DNA from: Candidatus Omnitrophota bacterium
GTDB lineage: Bacteria > Omnitrophota > Gorgyraeia > B26-G9
Direction of reading: 5' to 3'
Assembly (NCBI GenBank): GCA_022013205.1
Contig: JAKLQT010000004.1
Coordinates: 1 to 6,341, forward strand
Length of the DNA stretch: 6,341 nucleotides
Below the pieces are notes generated by a model. It did no database searches. It had not been told where the DNA came from and was given only the letters and a program-made list of their open reading frames with translations. The position numbers and the translations under genes are program-made. Below, piece after piece: positions 1 to 5,936 of the stretch. Position 1 is the first letter of the stretch, and each line of letters begins with the position of its first letter.

Positions 1-1
1 A

Positions 2-1387
2 GAGACGATAGCGGAAGCAAGCAAGACGCTATCGACTCAATTGGGGGATATTGGTGTTACCGTACCAAGCAGTCAATTGAGCACGGTAATAGAGCAAAAG
101 ATGCAGGAACAGACAGCTGTGCAACAATCTCCGCTGAAGGTAAATTTAGCGCAATTACAGGATGCTAGCAATAACCTCACATCACAGGTTTTGACGCAGG
201 CCGGAGTTGGCGCGGGAATTGTGACTTTGAAGGCATCCTTGGCGCAGCAGGTGGGTATTCCCATGCATGAAGGGCTTGTTTTGATGAGTGGTGATATACC
301 GGCAGGTTTGAAACAGGTGTTTCAGGAGGCAACCGGTATTGACGCGGGCACGATACATTCCATAGCGTTAGTACCAAACCGAAAGGGAGAAGCTATTACC
401 GCAGGCGGTGTTAGTATTAAAGTCATGACCGCAGGGGATAAAACGGTAATGGTGGTTATCCCGGAGAAGAATTTTAACGATAAAAATGTAGATGCTAAAA
501 AAACGCTGCAATCTATTGAAAAGGCGTTTGCCCAGCAGCAGGCAGGAGGAGAAGGCGTTTTTGTGCTGGAAAAAAATAATATCGGCGGACTCCTCGCGGA
601 CCTCGTTAAAGGCGAAGTTCCGGATTTTGCCGTAACGACGCAACAAGGTGAAGAGGTGAAAAAGATACAGGGACAGATTAAGCTTATTGCCTTTGATTCC
701 TCTTTTCTTGTTGTTCCCCAAGAGATGACGGAAGAAGGAATCAAAGCAAAGCTTACCGGATTTATTTCTCAAAACTGTGTTAACACGCTGGCAGAAGGTA
801 AAACAACAAAGTTTATGATTACCGAGAATGATTCTTTTAAGGTGAAAAATGAAAGTGGGATAGAAGTAAATATCAACCTGCACAGTCTGGTTAAAGAGAT
901 GGGCTATGCCGATGATATGTTTATTGTCGTTGATTCCAATATGGCGGGGGCAGCGCTGAATTTGCCGGGCGCTGCGATGGTAACGCCGGCGGCAATCAAT
1001 GAGGTTTGCAAAAAGAAGTTTGGTGAAGGCGGTTACCGTATTCATTTAATTTCTCCGGAAAATAACAAAGCGGCCTTGACAATGCTTCAAAAGGAAAATG
1101 AGGGTACTGTAACCTTTTCCACATTTGCCCCCAAGATTGGGAACAAGATTAGAAATGGAGATGTTTTTGTTGCCGAGGCATTGAAAAGCATAATCATTGG
1201 TGGCAGAGAAATGACGCCGGGGGATAAAAAAGCCCTGGGAGCGATATTAGCAGCTATAAAAATTGACATGTCTCAAACTGATCTTGAAGATTTAATCGGA
1301 AAGCCGCTTGAATCAACTGCGGGAGCGAAGACCATTGATATTGATAAAGAAATATTAGTCTACATCGCGCCGGAAAGATGGGCATAA
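2..1387 (+). CDS. Large protein of unknown function, 3' part only (start lies upstream of the window)
   Basis: The reading frame is open from the first complete codon at position 2 to a TAA at 1385-1387, giving 461 visible residues. The TTG at 41 has no Shine-Dalgarno sequence and the frame continues before it, so the true start is outside the window. I do not recognise a family. Residues about 14-63 are rich in Gln, Ser and Thr. After that the chain alternates short hydrophobic strands with amphipathic helices, for example SIKVMTAGDKTVMVVIP at about 138-154, KLIAFDSSFLVVP at 227-239, FIVVDSN at 307-313 and YRIHLISPE at 345-353. This suggests repeated alpha/beta units. No transmembrane segment or catalytic motif is evident. 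It ends IDKEILVYIAPERWA, and a diverged copy of these codons may follow the stop. A strong terminator 80 bases downstream closes the transcription unit. Given the neighbours, export is plausible, but the N-terminus that would show it is missing. Confidence 0.85.
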   Translation, partial: ETIAEASKTLSTQLGDIGVTVPSSQLSTVIEQKMQEQTAVQQSPLKVNLAQLQDASNNLTSQVLTQAGVGAGIVTLKASLAQQVGIPMHEGLVLMSGDIPAGLKQVFQEATGIDAGTIHSIALVPNRKGEAITAGGVSIKVMTAGDKTVMVVIPEKNFNDKNVDAKKTLQSIEKAFAQQQAGGEGVFVLEKNNIGGLLADLVKGEVPDFAVTTQQGEEVKKIQGQIKLIAFDSSFLVVPQEMTEEGIKAKLTGFISQNCVNTLAEGKTTKFMITENDSFKVKNESGIEVNINLHSLVKEMGYADDMFIVVDSNMAGAALNLPGAAMVTPAAINEVCKKKFGEGGYRIHLISPENNKAALTMLQKENEGTVTFSTFAPKIGNKIRNGDVFVAEALKSIIIGGREMTPGDKKALGAILAAIKIDMSQTDLEDLIGKPLESTAGAKTIDIDKEILVYIAPERWA

Positions 1388-1434
1388 TTGATAGGGTATT
1401 GACCATATACGTGGCCGCGGAGACCTACGCGTAA
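1387..1434 (+). pseudogene. Possible remnant copy of the preceding gene's last 16 codons
   Basis: Read in the frame starting at 1387, this stretch gives IDRVLTIYVAAETYA and a TAA stop. It lines up without gaps with the gene's own end at 1340-1387, IDKEILVYIAPERWA and TAA, at an offset of 47 bases. Six of 15 residues plus the stop are identical, and K/R, I/L, V/I, I/V and W/Y are conservative changes. By hand count 28 of 48 bases match. The offset is not a multiple of three, so the copy lies out of frame with the gene. It is closed upstream by a TAA at 1345, so it is not a gene by itself, although an ATG at 1378 opens 18 codons. It could be the tail of a deleted tandem paralogue, the true end of the gene displaced by a one-base indel, or chance. 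Confidence 0.35.
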
Positions 1435-1437
1435 TAT

Positions 1438-1467
1438 TTGGAACATATTATTGGTTTGTGCTATACT
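1438..1467 (+). promoter_or_regulatory. Weak promoter-like sequence abutting the terminator
   Basis: TTGGAA at 1438-1443 and TATACT at 1462-1467 are separated by 18 bases, which resembles a sigma-70 promoter. The TATACT hexamer is the same as in the two better promoters in this window. A transcript from here would begin inside the terminator hairpin and end almost at once, so either this is a chance match or it makes a very short RNA. The A-rich side of the hairpin starts directly after the hexamer. Confidence 0.2.
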
Positions 1468-1508
1468 AAAAACATCCCAGAGCCGGGGAATCCTCTGGGA
1501 TGTTTTTT
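1468..1508 (+). terminator. Strong intrinsic terminator of the first gene
   Basis: The left arm AAAAACATCCCAGAG (1468-1482) and right arm CTCTGGGATGTTTTT (1493-1507) are perfect 15-base inverted repeats around a 10-base loop (1483-1492). The T-run spans 1503-1508. This is a textbook Rho-independent terminator for + strand transcription arriving from the gene that stops at 1387. The A-run on the other side makes weak termination from the opposite direction possible, but no minus-strand gene is visible. Confidence 0.88.
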
Positions 1509-1562
1509 GGCGAAAAGATATTCGTAAATATCCTAAGTTCATGGTATAGGAATTTCCTTTTT

Positions 1563-1676
1563 GGACGCAGATGAGCGCAGATTATCAAGCTTGGATATGG
1601 TTTTATGGAGAAGGTTTATGAGAATGCAATGATGATAGAATTTTAAATCCTGATTTATCTGCGAAAATCTGCGTCC
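1563..1676. repeat. 114-bp element with imperfect 25/26-base terminal inverted repeats
   Basis: The left arm (1563-1587) begins GGACGCAGATGAGCGCAGAT. The reverse complement of the right arm (1651-1676) begins GGACGCAGATTTTCGCAGAT. They share GGACGCAGAT, then CGCAGAT after a three-base variable spacer, then TCA. Each arm therefore contains the unit CGCAGAT twice. The 63-base centre (1588-1650) is AT-rich and has no coding potential that I can see. From memory, ATCTGCG-type palindromic repeats are scattered in many environmental genomes, which suggests a REP- or MITE-like nonautonomous element. No transposase is present, and no clear target-site duplication flanks the arms. Only one copy is in the window. 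Confidence 0.6.
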
Positions 1677-1687
1677 TGTTAACTTGT

Positions 1688-1788
1688 TTCCACCTACGCA
1701 GTGGAACTACGGTTGCAAGAAAATCACCTTCGGCGATAACTTTAAAGTGCGATTTTCAGTGGTTAGGAAAGTGATTTATACTTTCCTA
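1688..1788. repeat. Cluster of short inverted repeats upstream of the IQDxH-family gene
   Basis: Several palindromes follow each other. TTCCAC (1688-1693) pairs with GTGGAA (1701-1706) around the 7-base loop CTACGCA. GAAAATC (1719-1725) pairs with GATTTTC (1751-1757) and encloses the perfect palindrome ACTTTAAAGT (1739-1748). TAGGAAAGT (1764-1772) pairs perfectly with ACTTTCCTA (1780-1788) around the 7-base loop GATTTAT. The cluster starts 11 bases after the inverted-repeat element and ends 25 bases before the next promoter. It could be more of the same palindromic repeat, a structured RNA read from either strand, or binding sites for a regulator. None of these is shown by the sequence alone. 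Confidence 0.5.
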
Positions 1789-1813
1789 CACCATAAAAAA
1801 TTTTGGGTTGGTA

Positions 1814-1842
1814 TTGACAAAGGGGAGAATTGCGGGTATACT
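1814..1842 (+). promoter_or_regulatory. Near-consensus sigma-70 promoter for the IQDxH-family gene at 1894
   Basis: A perfect -35 TTGACA (1814-1819) is separated by 17 bases from the -10 TATACT (1837-1842). The expected transcription start is near 1849, giving a 5' leader of about 45 bases before the ATG at 1894. The leader contains the very G-rich ribosome site GGGGAGGGGG at 1878-1887. The gene therefore appears to be transcribed independently of the upstream gene. Confidence 0.78.
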
Positions 1843-1893
1843 TTTTAGACTTTTTAAAAATGTTTATAAATTAAATAGGGGAGGGGGAATGTT

Positions 1894-3498
1894 ATGAGGA
1901 AAGATGGAGTTATAAAATTTATTATTATGCGGTTGAAAATATTTGTTTATACGGCTTGTGTATTTGGGCTGGTTTTGAATTTTTGTTACGCGCAGGAACC
2001 GGCGCCAACGGATATGGAAGATTATTTGGATATTTTTGAGCTGGCGGTCTCTTCTTCTTATGGCAGGATTAAAGAAATCTACAAAGGCACGTCAGCGGAA
2101 GTGATTGTTCATATCCAGGACGCGCATGCCAACTATGAGGCGCAGACAAATATCGGGAATATTCTTGACCTGCTGGTGCAGGACTATGGGCTTAGGGTTG
2201 CCGGCATAGAGGGCTCGGTTGGAAAATTAGAGACGGAACTATTCTCCACTTTTCCCGAAGATGAAATAAGGGCGCAGACAGCGGATTACTTTGTCCGCGA
2301 AGGCAAGATGAGCGGGCCGGAGGCCCTGGTTATCAGCAAAGGGTTTGAGTATCCGCTCGCATTATACGGTATCGAAGATAAGGAATTGTATGACAATAAT
2401 TTTAAGGCCTTTCAGGAATCTCTGCCTTTTAAACAGGAAGCAAAGCAATATTTCCGCGGCTTAGGAGTTGCTTTAGGGAACCTGAAATCAGCGCTTTATA
2501 TCCCGGAACTCACGGAAATTGACGCTAAGCAGTTGGCTTTTGATCTGAAATTCATTAATCTGAATACATACGCGCTTTTTCTCTCGGAAGAACTGCAAAA
2601 AAGGCAGCTGGAAACATCGCCTTACCCGAATTACGTTAAACTGGTAACGGCAATTAAAGATGAAGATAAGATTGATTTTTCCCAGGCGGAAGAAGAGCGG
2701 ACAAAACTTTTAACGGAGGTTACCGGCGTGCTGCCGGAGGAAGATATCCAAAGCCTTCTGGATAAGGGGTTGGCCTATAAAAACGGGCAATTAACCGCTT
2801 CGCAGTACCTTTCTTTCGTAAAGGAATTGGCTCTGGGGCATAATATCGATTTTTCCCAATACAAAAACCTGGACCGCTATATCGGATACACGAAGAATTA
2901 TGATGAGATCAACAGCTTTGAGCTGTTTAACGAGATAGAAGAGCTCGATACGCTAATCCGTTCTAAACTATATAAAAATAATGAGCAGAAGGAACTGGAT
3001 TTGCTGGTCCGGGGGCTTAAGGTCATGGAACGGCTTGTGGATATCAAAATGGTCAATAAAGACCTTGAGTTTTACAAGAAGCATCAGGATGAATTAAAGA
3101 CAGACCGTTACCTTAATTTTATCAAGGCAGAGGCGGAGAAATCCGGCGTATCGGTGTCTCTGCCGGCGGATATCGCTTATCTGGATGTCTATATCCCGGC
3201 CTGGGTTGATTTTTATCGCGTTGCCGGGCTGCGTGATGAAGCGATGATTCGCAATACGCTTAAAATGATAAAAGAAAACAACCGGAAGATCGGGGTAATG
3301 GTTACCGGAGGGTTTCATACGCGGGAATTGACGAGGATGCTGAAGGAAAAAGGGATTTCTTATATTGTGATTACCCCGTTGATTACGAAGAATATTCCCG
3401 GGCCGTATTTTGACCGCTTGACCGGCAAAAAGAGCGCGTTGGATAAATTTATGGAAGAATTAAATGCCGTTGTCCCGAATAAAACAGCTAACCGGTAA
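1894..3498 (+). CDS. Secreted IQDxH/GGFH-family protein, Omnitrophota-type, TIKI/ChaN-like (inferred)
   Basis: The gene encodes 534 residues. The ATG at 1894 was chosen because GGAGG at 1880-1884 sits 9 bases upstream and a strong promoter precedes it; Met12 (1927) is a weaker alternative. Residues 1-33 form a Sec signal peptide: a basic N-region, the hydrophobic run IFVYTACVFGLVLNF, and likely cleavage after C-Y-A (33). LNFC is not a lipobox. The mature protein has IQDAHANYEAQ (74-84), a predicted helix, then VAGIEGS (102-108). A long, charged, mostly helical middle follows (about 115-460). Near the end comes VMVTGGFHTRE (468-478) and a hydrophobic strand, ISYIVITPLI (488-497). An early Asp/His motif, a Glu-Gly motif and a late Gly-x-x-His resemble the TIKI/TraB/ChaN/EreA group of putative metal-dependent hydrolases; this is inference and the substrate is unknown. 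The likely site is the periplasm or outside the cell. A paralogue starts at 5937. Confidence 0.92.
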   Translation: MRKDGVIKFIIMRLKIFVYTACVFGLVLNFCYAQEPAPTDMEDYLDIFELAVSSSYGRIKEIYKGTSAEVIVHIQDAHANYEAQTNIGNILDLLVQDYGLRVAGIEGSVGKLETELFSTFPEDEIRAQTADYFVREGKMSGPEALVISKGFEYPLALYGIEDKELYDNNFKAFQESLPFKQEAKQYFRGLGVALGNLKSALYIPELTEIDAKQLAFDLKFINLNTYALFLSEELQKRQLETSPYPNYVKLVTAIKDEDKIDFSQAEEERTKLLTEVTGVLPEEDIQSLLDKGLAYKNGQLTASQYLSFVKELALGHNIDFSQYKNLDRYIGYTKNYDEINSFELFNEIEELDTLIRSKLYKNNEQKELDLLVRGLKVMERLVDIKMVNKDLEFYKKHQDELKTDRYLNFIKAEAEKSGVSVSLPADIAYLDVYIPAWVDFYRVAGLRDEAMIRNTLKMIKENNRKIGVMVTGGFHTRELTRMLKEKGISYIVITPLITKNIPGPYFDRLTGKKSALDKFMEELNAVVPNKTANR

Positions 3499-3609
3499 AA
3501 AGGTGTTTTTTAGATTTTAAAAATCAGCGCCGGCGGAGAAAATAAGCGAAGATATTGTAATATATTGAAAATAAATAAGTTATAATTATGAAAAAAAATC
3601 CCGCGCACC

Positions 3610-3638
3610 TTGTAAATTTAAAAATTGTATGGTATACT
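3610..3638 (+). promoter_or_regulatory. Sigma-70 promoter with extended -10 for the gene at 3732
   Basis: The -35 TTGTAA (3610-3615) and -10 TATACT (3633-3638) are 17 bases apart. TGG precedes the -10, which is an extended -10 signature. The surrounding sequence is AT-rich. The start of transcription is expected near 3645, giving a leader of about 87 bases to the first ATG at 3732 and about 141 to the second at 3786. An independent promoter, with only weak terminator candidates after the previous gene, suggests that this gene is mainly transcribed by itself. Confidence 0.72.
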
Positions 3639-3640
3639 TT

Positions 3641-3655
3641 ATCAACTTTGTTGAT
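3641..3655 (+). promoter_or_regulatory. Perfect inverted repeat at the predicted transcription start
   Basis: ATCAAC (3641-3646), a TTT loop and GTTGAT (3650-3655) form a perfect 6-base inverted repeat exactly where transcription should begin. A pyrimidine run, TCTCTTTTTC, follows. It could be an operator for a dimeric repressor, a 5' hairpin that protects the mRNA, or a weak attenuator. The placement makes a regulatory role plausible, but the match is short. Confidence 0.35.
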
Positions 3656-3718
3656 TCTCTTTTTCAAGACTTGTAAAAATCGGAATGAATTATTAATATT
3701 GATGGCGCGGTAAAAAAA

Positions 3719-3788
3719 GGAGGGCGGTTAAATGTTAAAAGAAAAATTAAGTTTAACGGGAAAGTGTAAAAGAAAGGGAGGAAATATG
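3719..3788 (+). promoter_or_regulatory. Two ribosome binding sites with two in-frame starts
   Basis: GGAGG at 3719-3723 lies 8 bases before the ATG at 3732. A second GGAGG at 3777-3781 lies 4 bases before the in-frame ATG at 3786, 18 codons further on. The first has the better spacing. The second gives a conventional signal peptide, MWKKVLSFTVLC and onward. The sequence between them encodes a Lys/Arg-rich stretch that includes KCKRKGGN. Both starts could be used, and the sequence does not decide between them. Confidence 0.6.
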
Positions 3789-5654
3789 TGGAAGAAGGTT
3801 TTGTCGTTTACGGTATTATGTACATTCATAATTTCAAATGTATGCTATGCGGTGCCGGCAATAGGATCGGTATCAATAGCGCAGCCGAATGTAAAGGCTG
3901 GGTTAAAAAATTCTGTTGATAATATGGCGCTGAGATCTTTTCTGCAAACTGGAGCCGTTGGTGAACTTGAAGGAAATAAAGCAGCTTTCGCAAGCATGCT
4001 TCAACTTTTGACCACGCAAACTTATACGGAAGAAAAGGTTACCGAAATTATTAATATGTGGAGGAGTAATCTTGCCGAAGGGAAATTGGCTAGTGCAGCT
4101 GATCGATTGACAGCTGTTAGAGAAGTGCTTAAAAATAACGTGGAATTTAATGAAGCAACTGGTGATGTCAGAGTCACGAGAAATGGTGAGCTCTTCGTAG
4201 AAGTGGCAAATGGAAAAGTTAATGTTGGAACTGATGTAACCCAGGGTAATTCAGGTAAAGCGGAAAGCCAGGAAAAAAAAGAGGCATTAATAAAAGAGGC
4301 ACTGCTTTCTGAGAATCTTGCGACGCTTTCAATGGAAGAAAAGGAAGTTGAGTTAAATAAACTAAGAACGGTTTTAGATAAAGCTGTAGCTATGTATGAA
4401 GAAGATACTGCTAATGGTATTAAAGAGGAAGATAGAATAGGAATAAGTCGGGAATTTGCAGAGAGAATGAATAGCGCAGTGGCAGCTAAAGATATACAAC
4501 TTATGGGGACTGTTGCTTATGATGAAAATAATTATATAACATCGCATTCCAATCCTGAAGCAAATTTTTTAAATAGAGATTTGACGGATCGTACGGATAT
4601 GTTAGCGCATGAAGTTTTAGAAGGAATGGGTTTTAATGATAAACAAATACTTGGAATACAGATGAAAATACATGGGATTAGAAATGCGGAAGAAAGAAAA
4701 ACCGGAAATAATCCTATGGCACAAACACGTAGTGAATCATTAGCATCTGTCGCAAAAACGTTGGAAGCAAAAGCAGCCGCAGCCGAGACACCGGCAAAGG
4801 ATGATATTGAAGTAGACAGAAGCCTTTTGAAAGCAACGGGGGCGGCAGCGGAACAAAGGGCTATGGAAATAAGTATGGAGGCTTGTCCTGAAGGTTCCGT
4901 TGCACGCACGAACCTTGAGCTGGCGGGTCCCGCTGGAGCATTGATCGCACTAAAAACCCTTTTAGGCGATAAGCTTGCTAAGCTTGTCGGCCAGTTTAAA
5001 GGTTTTATCGACAGCTTGGTATTAAAGGCGAGTAATGAGGCAAAAGTAGCCGTACAAGACATCGTTACCAAGGCCGCGGAATATATCGGCCAAGGCAATA
5101 GAATCGCGTTTGTGAAGAATATGATGTTTAAGGAAGAAAAAAATACAAAAGGGGAAGTCATGATGGTACCGCGTTTTGGCGCGGCAATGATTTTCAAGGT
5201 AGTCAGCATGATTAGTACGGAACATGAAGGTATTATTAATATTACTAATGCCGGCACGCAGGCAGAGATGATCCGGGATACTTTGGAAACTTTATATCCT
5301 GAGCTTGGCAAAAAAGTAAGAGTATATGAAGGAAAAGAAGGCAGCATTCTGGATGAACTGAATGGCGATGCGACTAAATTGCGGGTATTATACATTAATG
5401 AGAATGATATCGATAATATTAGTGGCGTAGCGTATATAAAATCAACGATTATGGACAGAGTTAACGGATTAAAGGTATTGTTTACCGTGCTTGCGCCGAA
5501 TCTGAATACCTTGAGCAACCAGGAACAGGAAGCATTAACGCAGTTGCAGGATGGCAGGTTTGAGCTTAAGAACGTTGAAGTTGCGGTCGATAGCGACTAT
5601 AAAGCAATGGAGGCGGATTTCCTGAAAGCAGTTAAAGTTGCGTTACAGGCGTAA
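3732..5654 (+). CDS. Secreted protein of unknown function with an HExxE-like motif
   Basis: The gene encodes 640 residues from the ATG at 3732, or 622 from 3786. I give the outer start because its ribosome site is better spaced; signal-peptide shape favours the inner one. Numbering from 3732, KKVLSFTVLCTFIISNVCYA (21-40) is a Sec signal with likely cleavage after C-Y-A. Residues about 55-250 are charged and mostly helical. LAHEVLEGMG (291-300) contains H293-E294-x-x-E297, with H314 sixteen residues after E297, which could bind metal. An Ala/Lys-rich linker (about 337-358, EAKAAAAETPAK) leads to an amphipathic helical stretch (398-452) and a C-terminal alpha/beta region with strands KVRVYE (528-533), KLRVLYIN (549-556) and KVLFTVLAP (581-589). 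I recognise no family. Codon use changes near the linker, which suggests a fusion of two parts. The product is expected outside the cytoplasm, like its neighbours. Confidence 0.9.
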   Translation: MLKEKLSLTGKCKRKGGNMWKKVLSFTVLCTFIISNVCYAVPAIGSVSIAQPNVKAGLKNSVDNMALRSFLQTGAVGELEGNKAAFASMLQLLTTQTYTEEKVTEIINMWRSNLAEGKLASAADRLTAVREVLKNNVEFNEATGDVRVTRNGELFVEVANGKVNVGTDVTQGNSGKAESQEKKEALIKEALLSENLATLSMEEKEVELNKLRTVLDKAVAMYEEDTANGIKEEDRIGISREFAERMNSAVAAKDIQLMGTVAYDENNYITSHSNPEANFLNRDLTDRTDMLAHEVLEGMGFNDKQILGIQMKIHGIRNAEERKTGNNPMAQTRSESLASVAKTLEAKAAAAETPAKDDIEVDRSLLKATGAAAEQRAMEISMEACPEGSVARTNLELAGPAGALIALKTLLGDKLAKLVGQFKGFIDSLVLKASNEAKVAVQDIVTKAAEYIGQGNRIAFVKNMMFKEEKNTKGEVMMVPRFGAAMIFKVVSMISTEHEGIINITNAGTQAEMIRDTLETLYPELGKKVRVYEGKEGSILDELNGDATKLRVLYINENDIDNISGVAYIKSTIMDRVNGLKVLFTVLAPNLNTLSNQEQEALTQLQDGRFELKNVEVAVDSDYKAMEADFLKAVKVALQA

Positions 5655-5696
5655 TATATTGGACATAACGGCCTTGTTTGTAATGGATGTTTTTTG
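5650..5696 (+). repeat. 3' flank resembling that of the first gene
   Basis: Around the TAA at 5652, CGTAATATATTGGACATA resembles CGTAATATTTGGAACATA at 1430-1447. Both are followed by TTGTTTGT or TTGGTTTGT and then by the exact 12-mer GGATGTTTTTTG (5685-5696 and 1498-1509). In the first copy the 12-mer is the right arm of a terminator. Here the left arm is missing, so no good hairpin forms. The order of matching blocks suggests shared ancestry with a deletion, but the AT-rich parts could match by chance. Confidence 0.3.
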
Positions 5697-5802
5697 CAAA
5701 GTGTCACAATGAGTCGCGCCGAGTAGTGAAGCAGGCTATACTCTCCGCGGGTATAAAATCAGAGGTTAAGCGGGAGCAGGAGATAGAGCCGCGAAAAAAT
5801 GG

Positions 5803-5843
5803 GCGGGCGGGCAAAGCAGGAAAGCCTGTCTTTGACCGCCCGC
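5803..5843. terminator. GC-rich hairpin, possible terminator between two genes
   Basis: GCGGGCGG (5803-5810) pairs with CCGCCCGC (5836-5843), CAAAG (5812-5816) with CTTTG (5830-5834), and CAGG (5817-5820) with CCTG (5825-5828), around an AAAG loop. This gives 17 paired positions with one G-A mismatch and one bulged T. On the + strand it is followed only by TTCTTATTC, a poor T-run. On the minus strand it is followed by CCATTTTTTCG, a good one. It may end transcription of the gene that stops at 5654, in which case the gene at 5937 is transcribed separately. No clear promoter was found at 5844-5936. Confidence 0.5.
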
Positions 5844-5851
5844 TTCTTATT

Positions 5852-5863
5852 CACCTACGCAGT
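5852..5863. repeat. Second copy of the 12-mer CACCTACGCAGT
   Basis: CACCTACGCAGT occurs exactly here and at 1691-1702, where it forms part of a TTCCAC/GTGGAA hairpin. In this copy the hairpin arms are not kept (TTCACC and GTTATAGGAAC), although GGAAC follows in both. Each copy lies upstream of an IQDxH-family gene, 192 bases before the ATG in the first case and 74 in the second. It could be a shared regulatory word, a degenerate repeat or chance. Confidence 0.3.
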
Positions 5864-5936
5864 TATAGGAACATTGCCGCTCGCGGGAATATGAAAAACG
5901 GATGTTAGGAATAGATGCTAAATCAGAGAGGAATAC

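Noticed and set aside
41..43. TTG as the start codon of the first gene
   Set aside because: The same frame is open back to position 2 and no Shine-Dalgarno sequence precedes the TTG, so it is an internal leucine of a gene cut by the window edge.
368..1045. Open frame of 225 codons on the minus strand
   Set aside because: It lies wholly inside the first + strand gene. Its low-complexity His, Phe and Arg composition fits an antisense shadow.
1981..1993. Lipoprotein cleavage site at the Cys in LNFCYA
   Set aside because: A lipobox needs a small residue before the Cys. Here it is Phe, preceded by Asn, so ordinary signal peptidase cleavage after C-Y-A fits better.
3482..3508. Terminator at the end of the IQDxH-family gene (AAAAC, ACC, GGT, GTTTTTT)
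   Set aside because: The pairing needs a five-base bulge, has only a three-base GC core and overlaps the stop codon. It is too weak to annotate.
3565..3586. Second promoter from TTGAAA and TATAAT
   Set aside because: The hexamers are only 10 bases apart. Using TTGTAA at 3555 gives 20 bases, also outside the usual range. The promoter at 3610-3638 is far better.
4532..5518. Long open frame of 328 codons on the minus strand
   Set aside because: It is antisense to a well-supported + strand gene with promoter, ribosome site and signal peptide. Its product is rich in Ser, Ile and Phe with no recognisable domain, as expected for a shadow frame.
5737..5757. Promoter hexamers TATACT and TATAAA before the last gene
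   Set aside because: No acceptable -35 sequence lies 16-19 bases upstream of either, and both are on the far side of the hairpin from the gene.
5687..5908. Open frame of 73 codons on the + strand between two genes
   Set aside because: It has no ribosome binding site, runs through the GC-rich hairpin at 5803-5843 and encodes a basic, low-information product.
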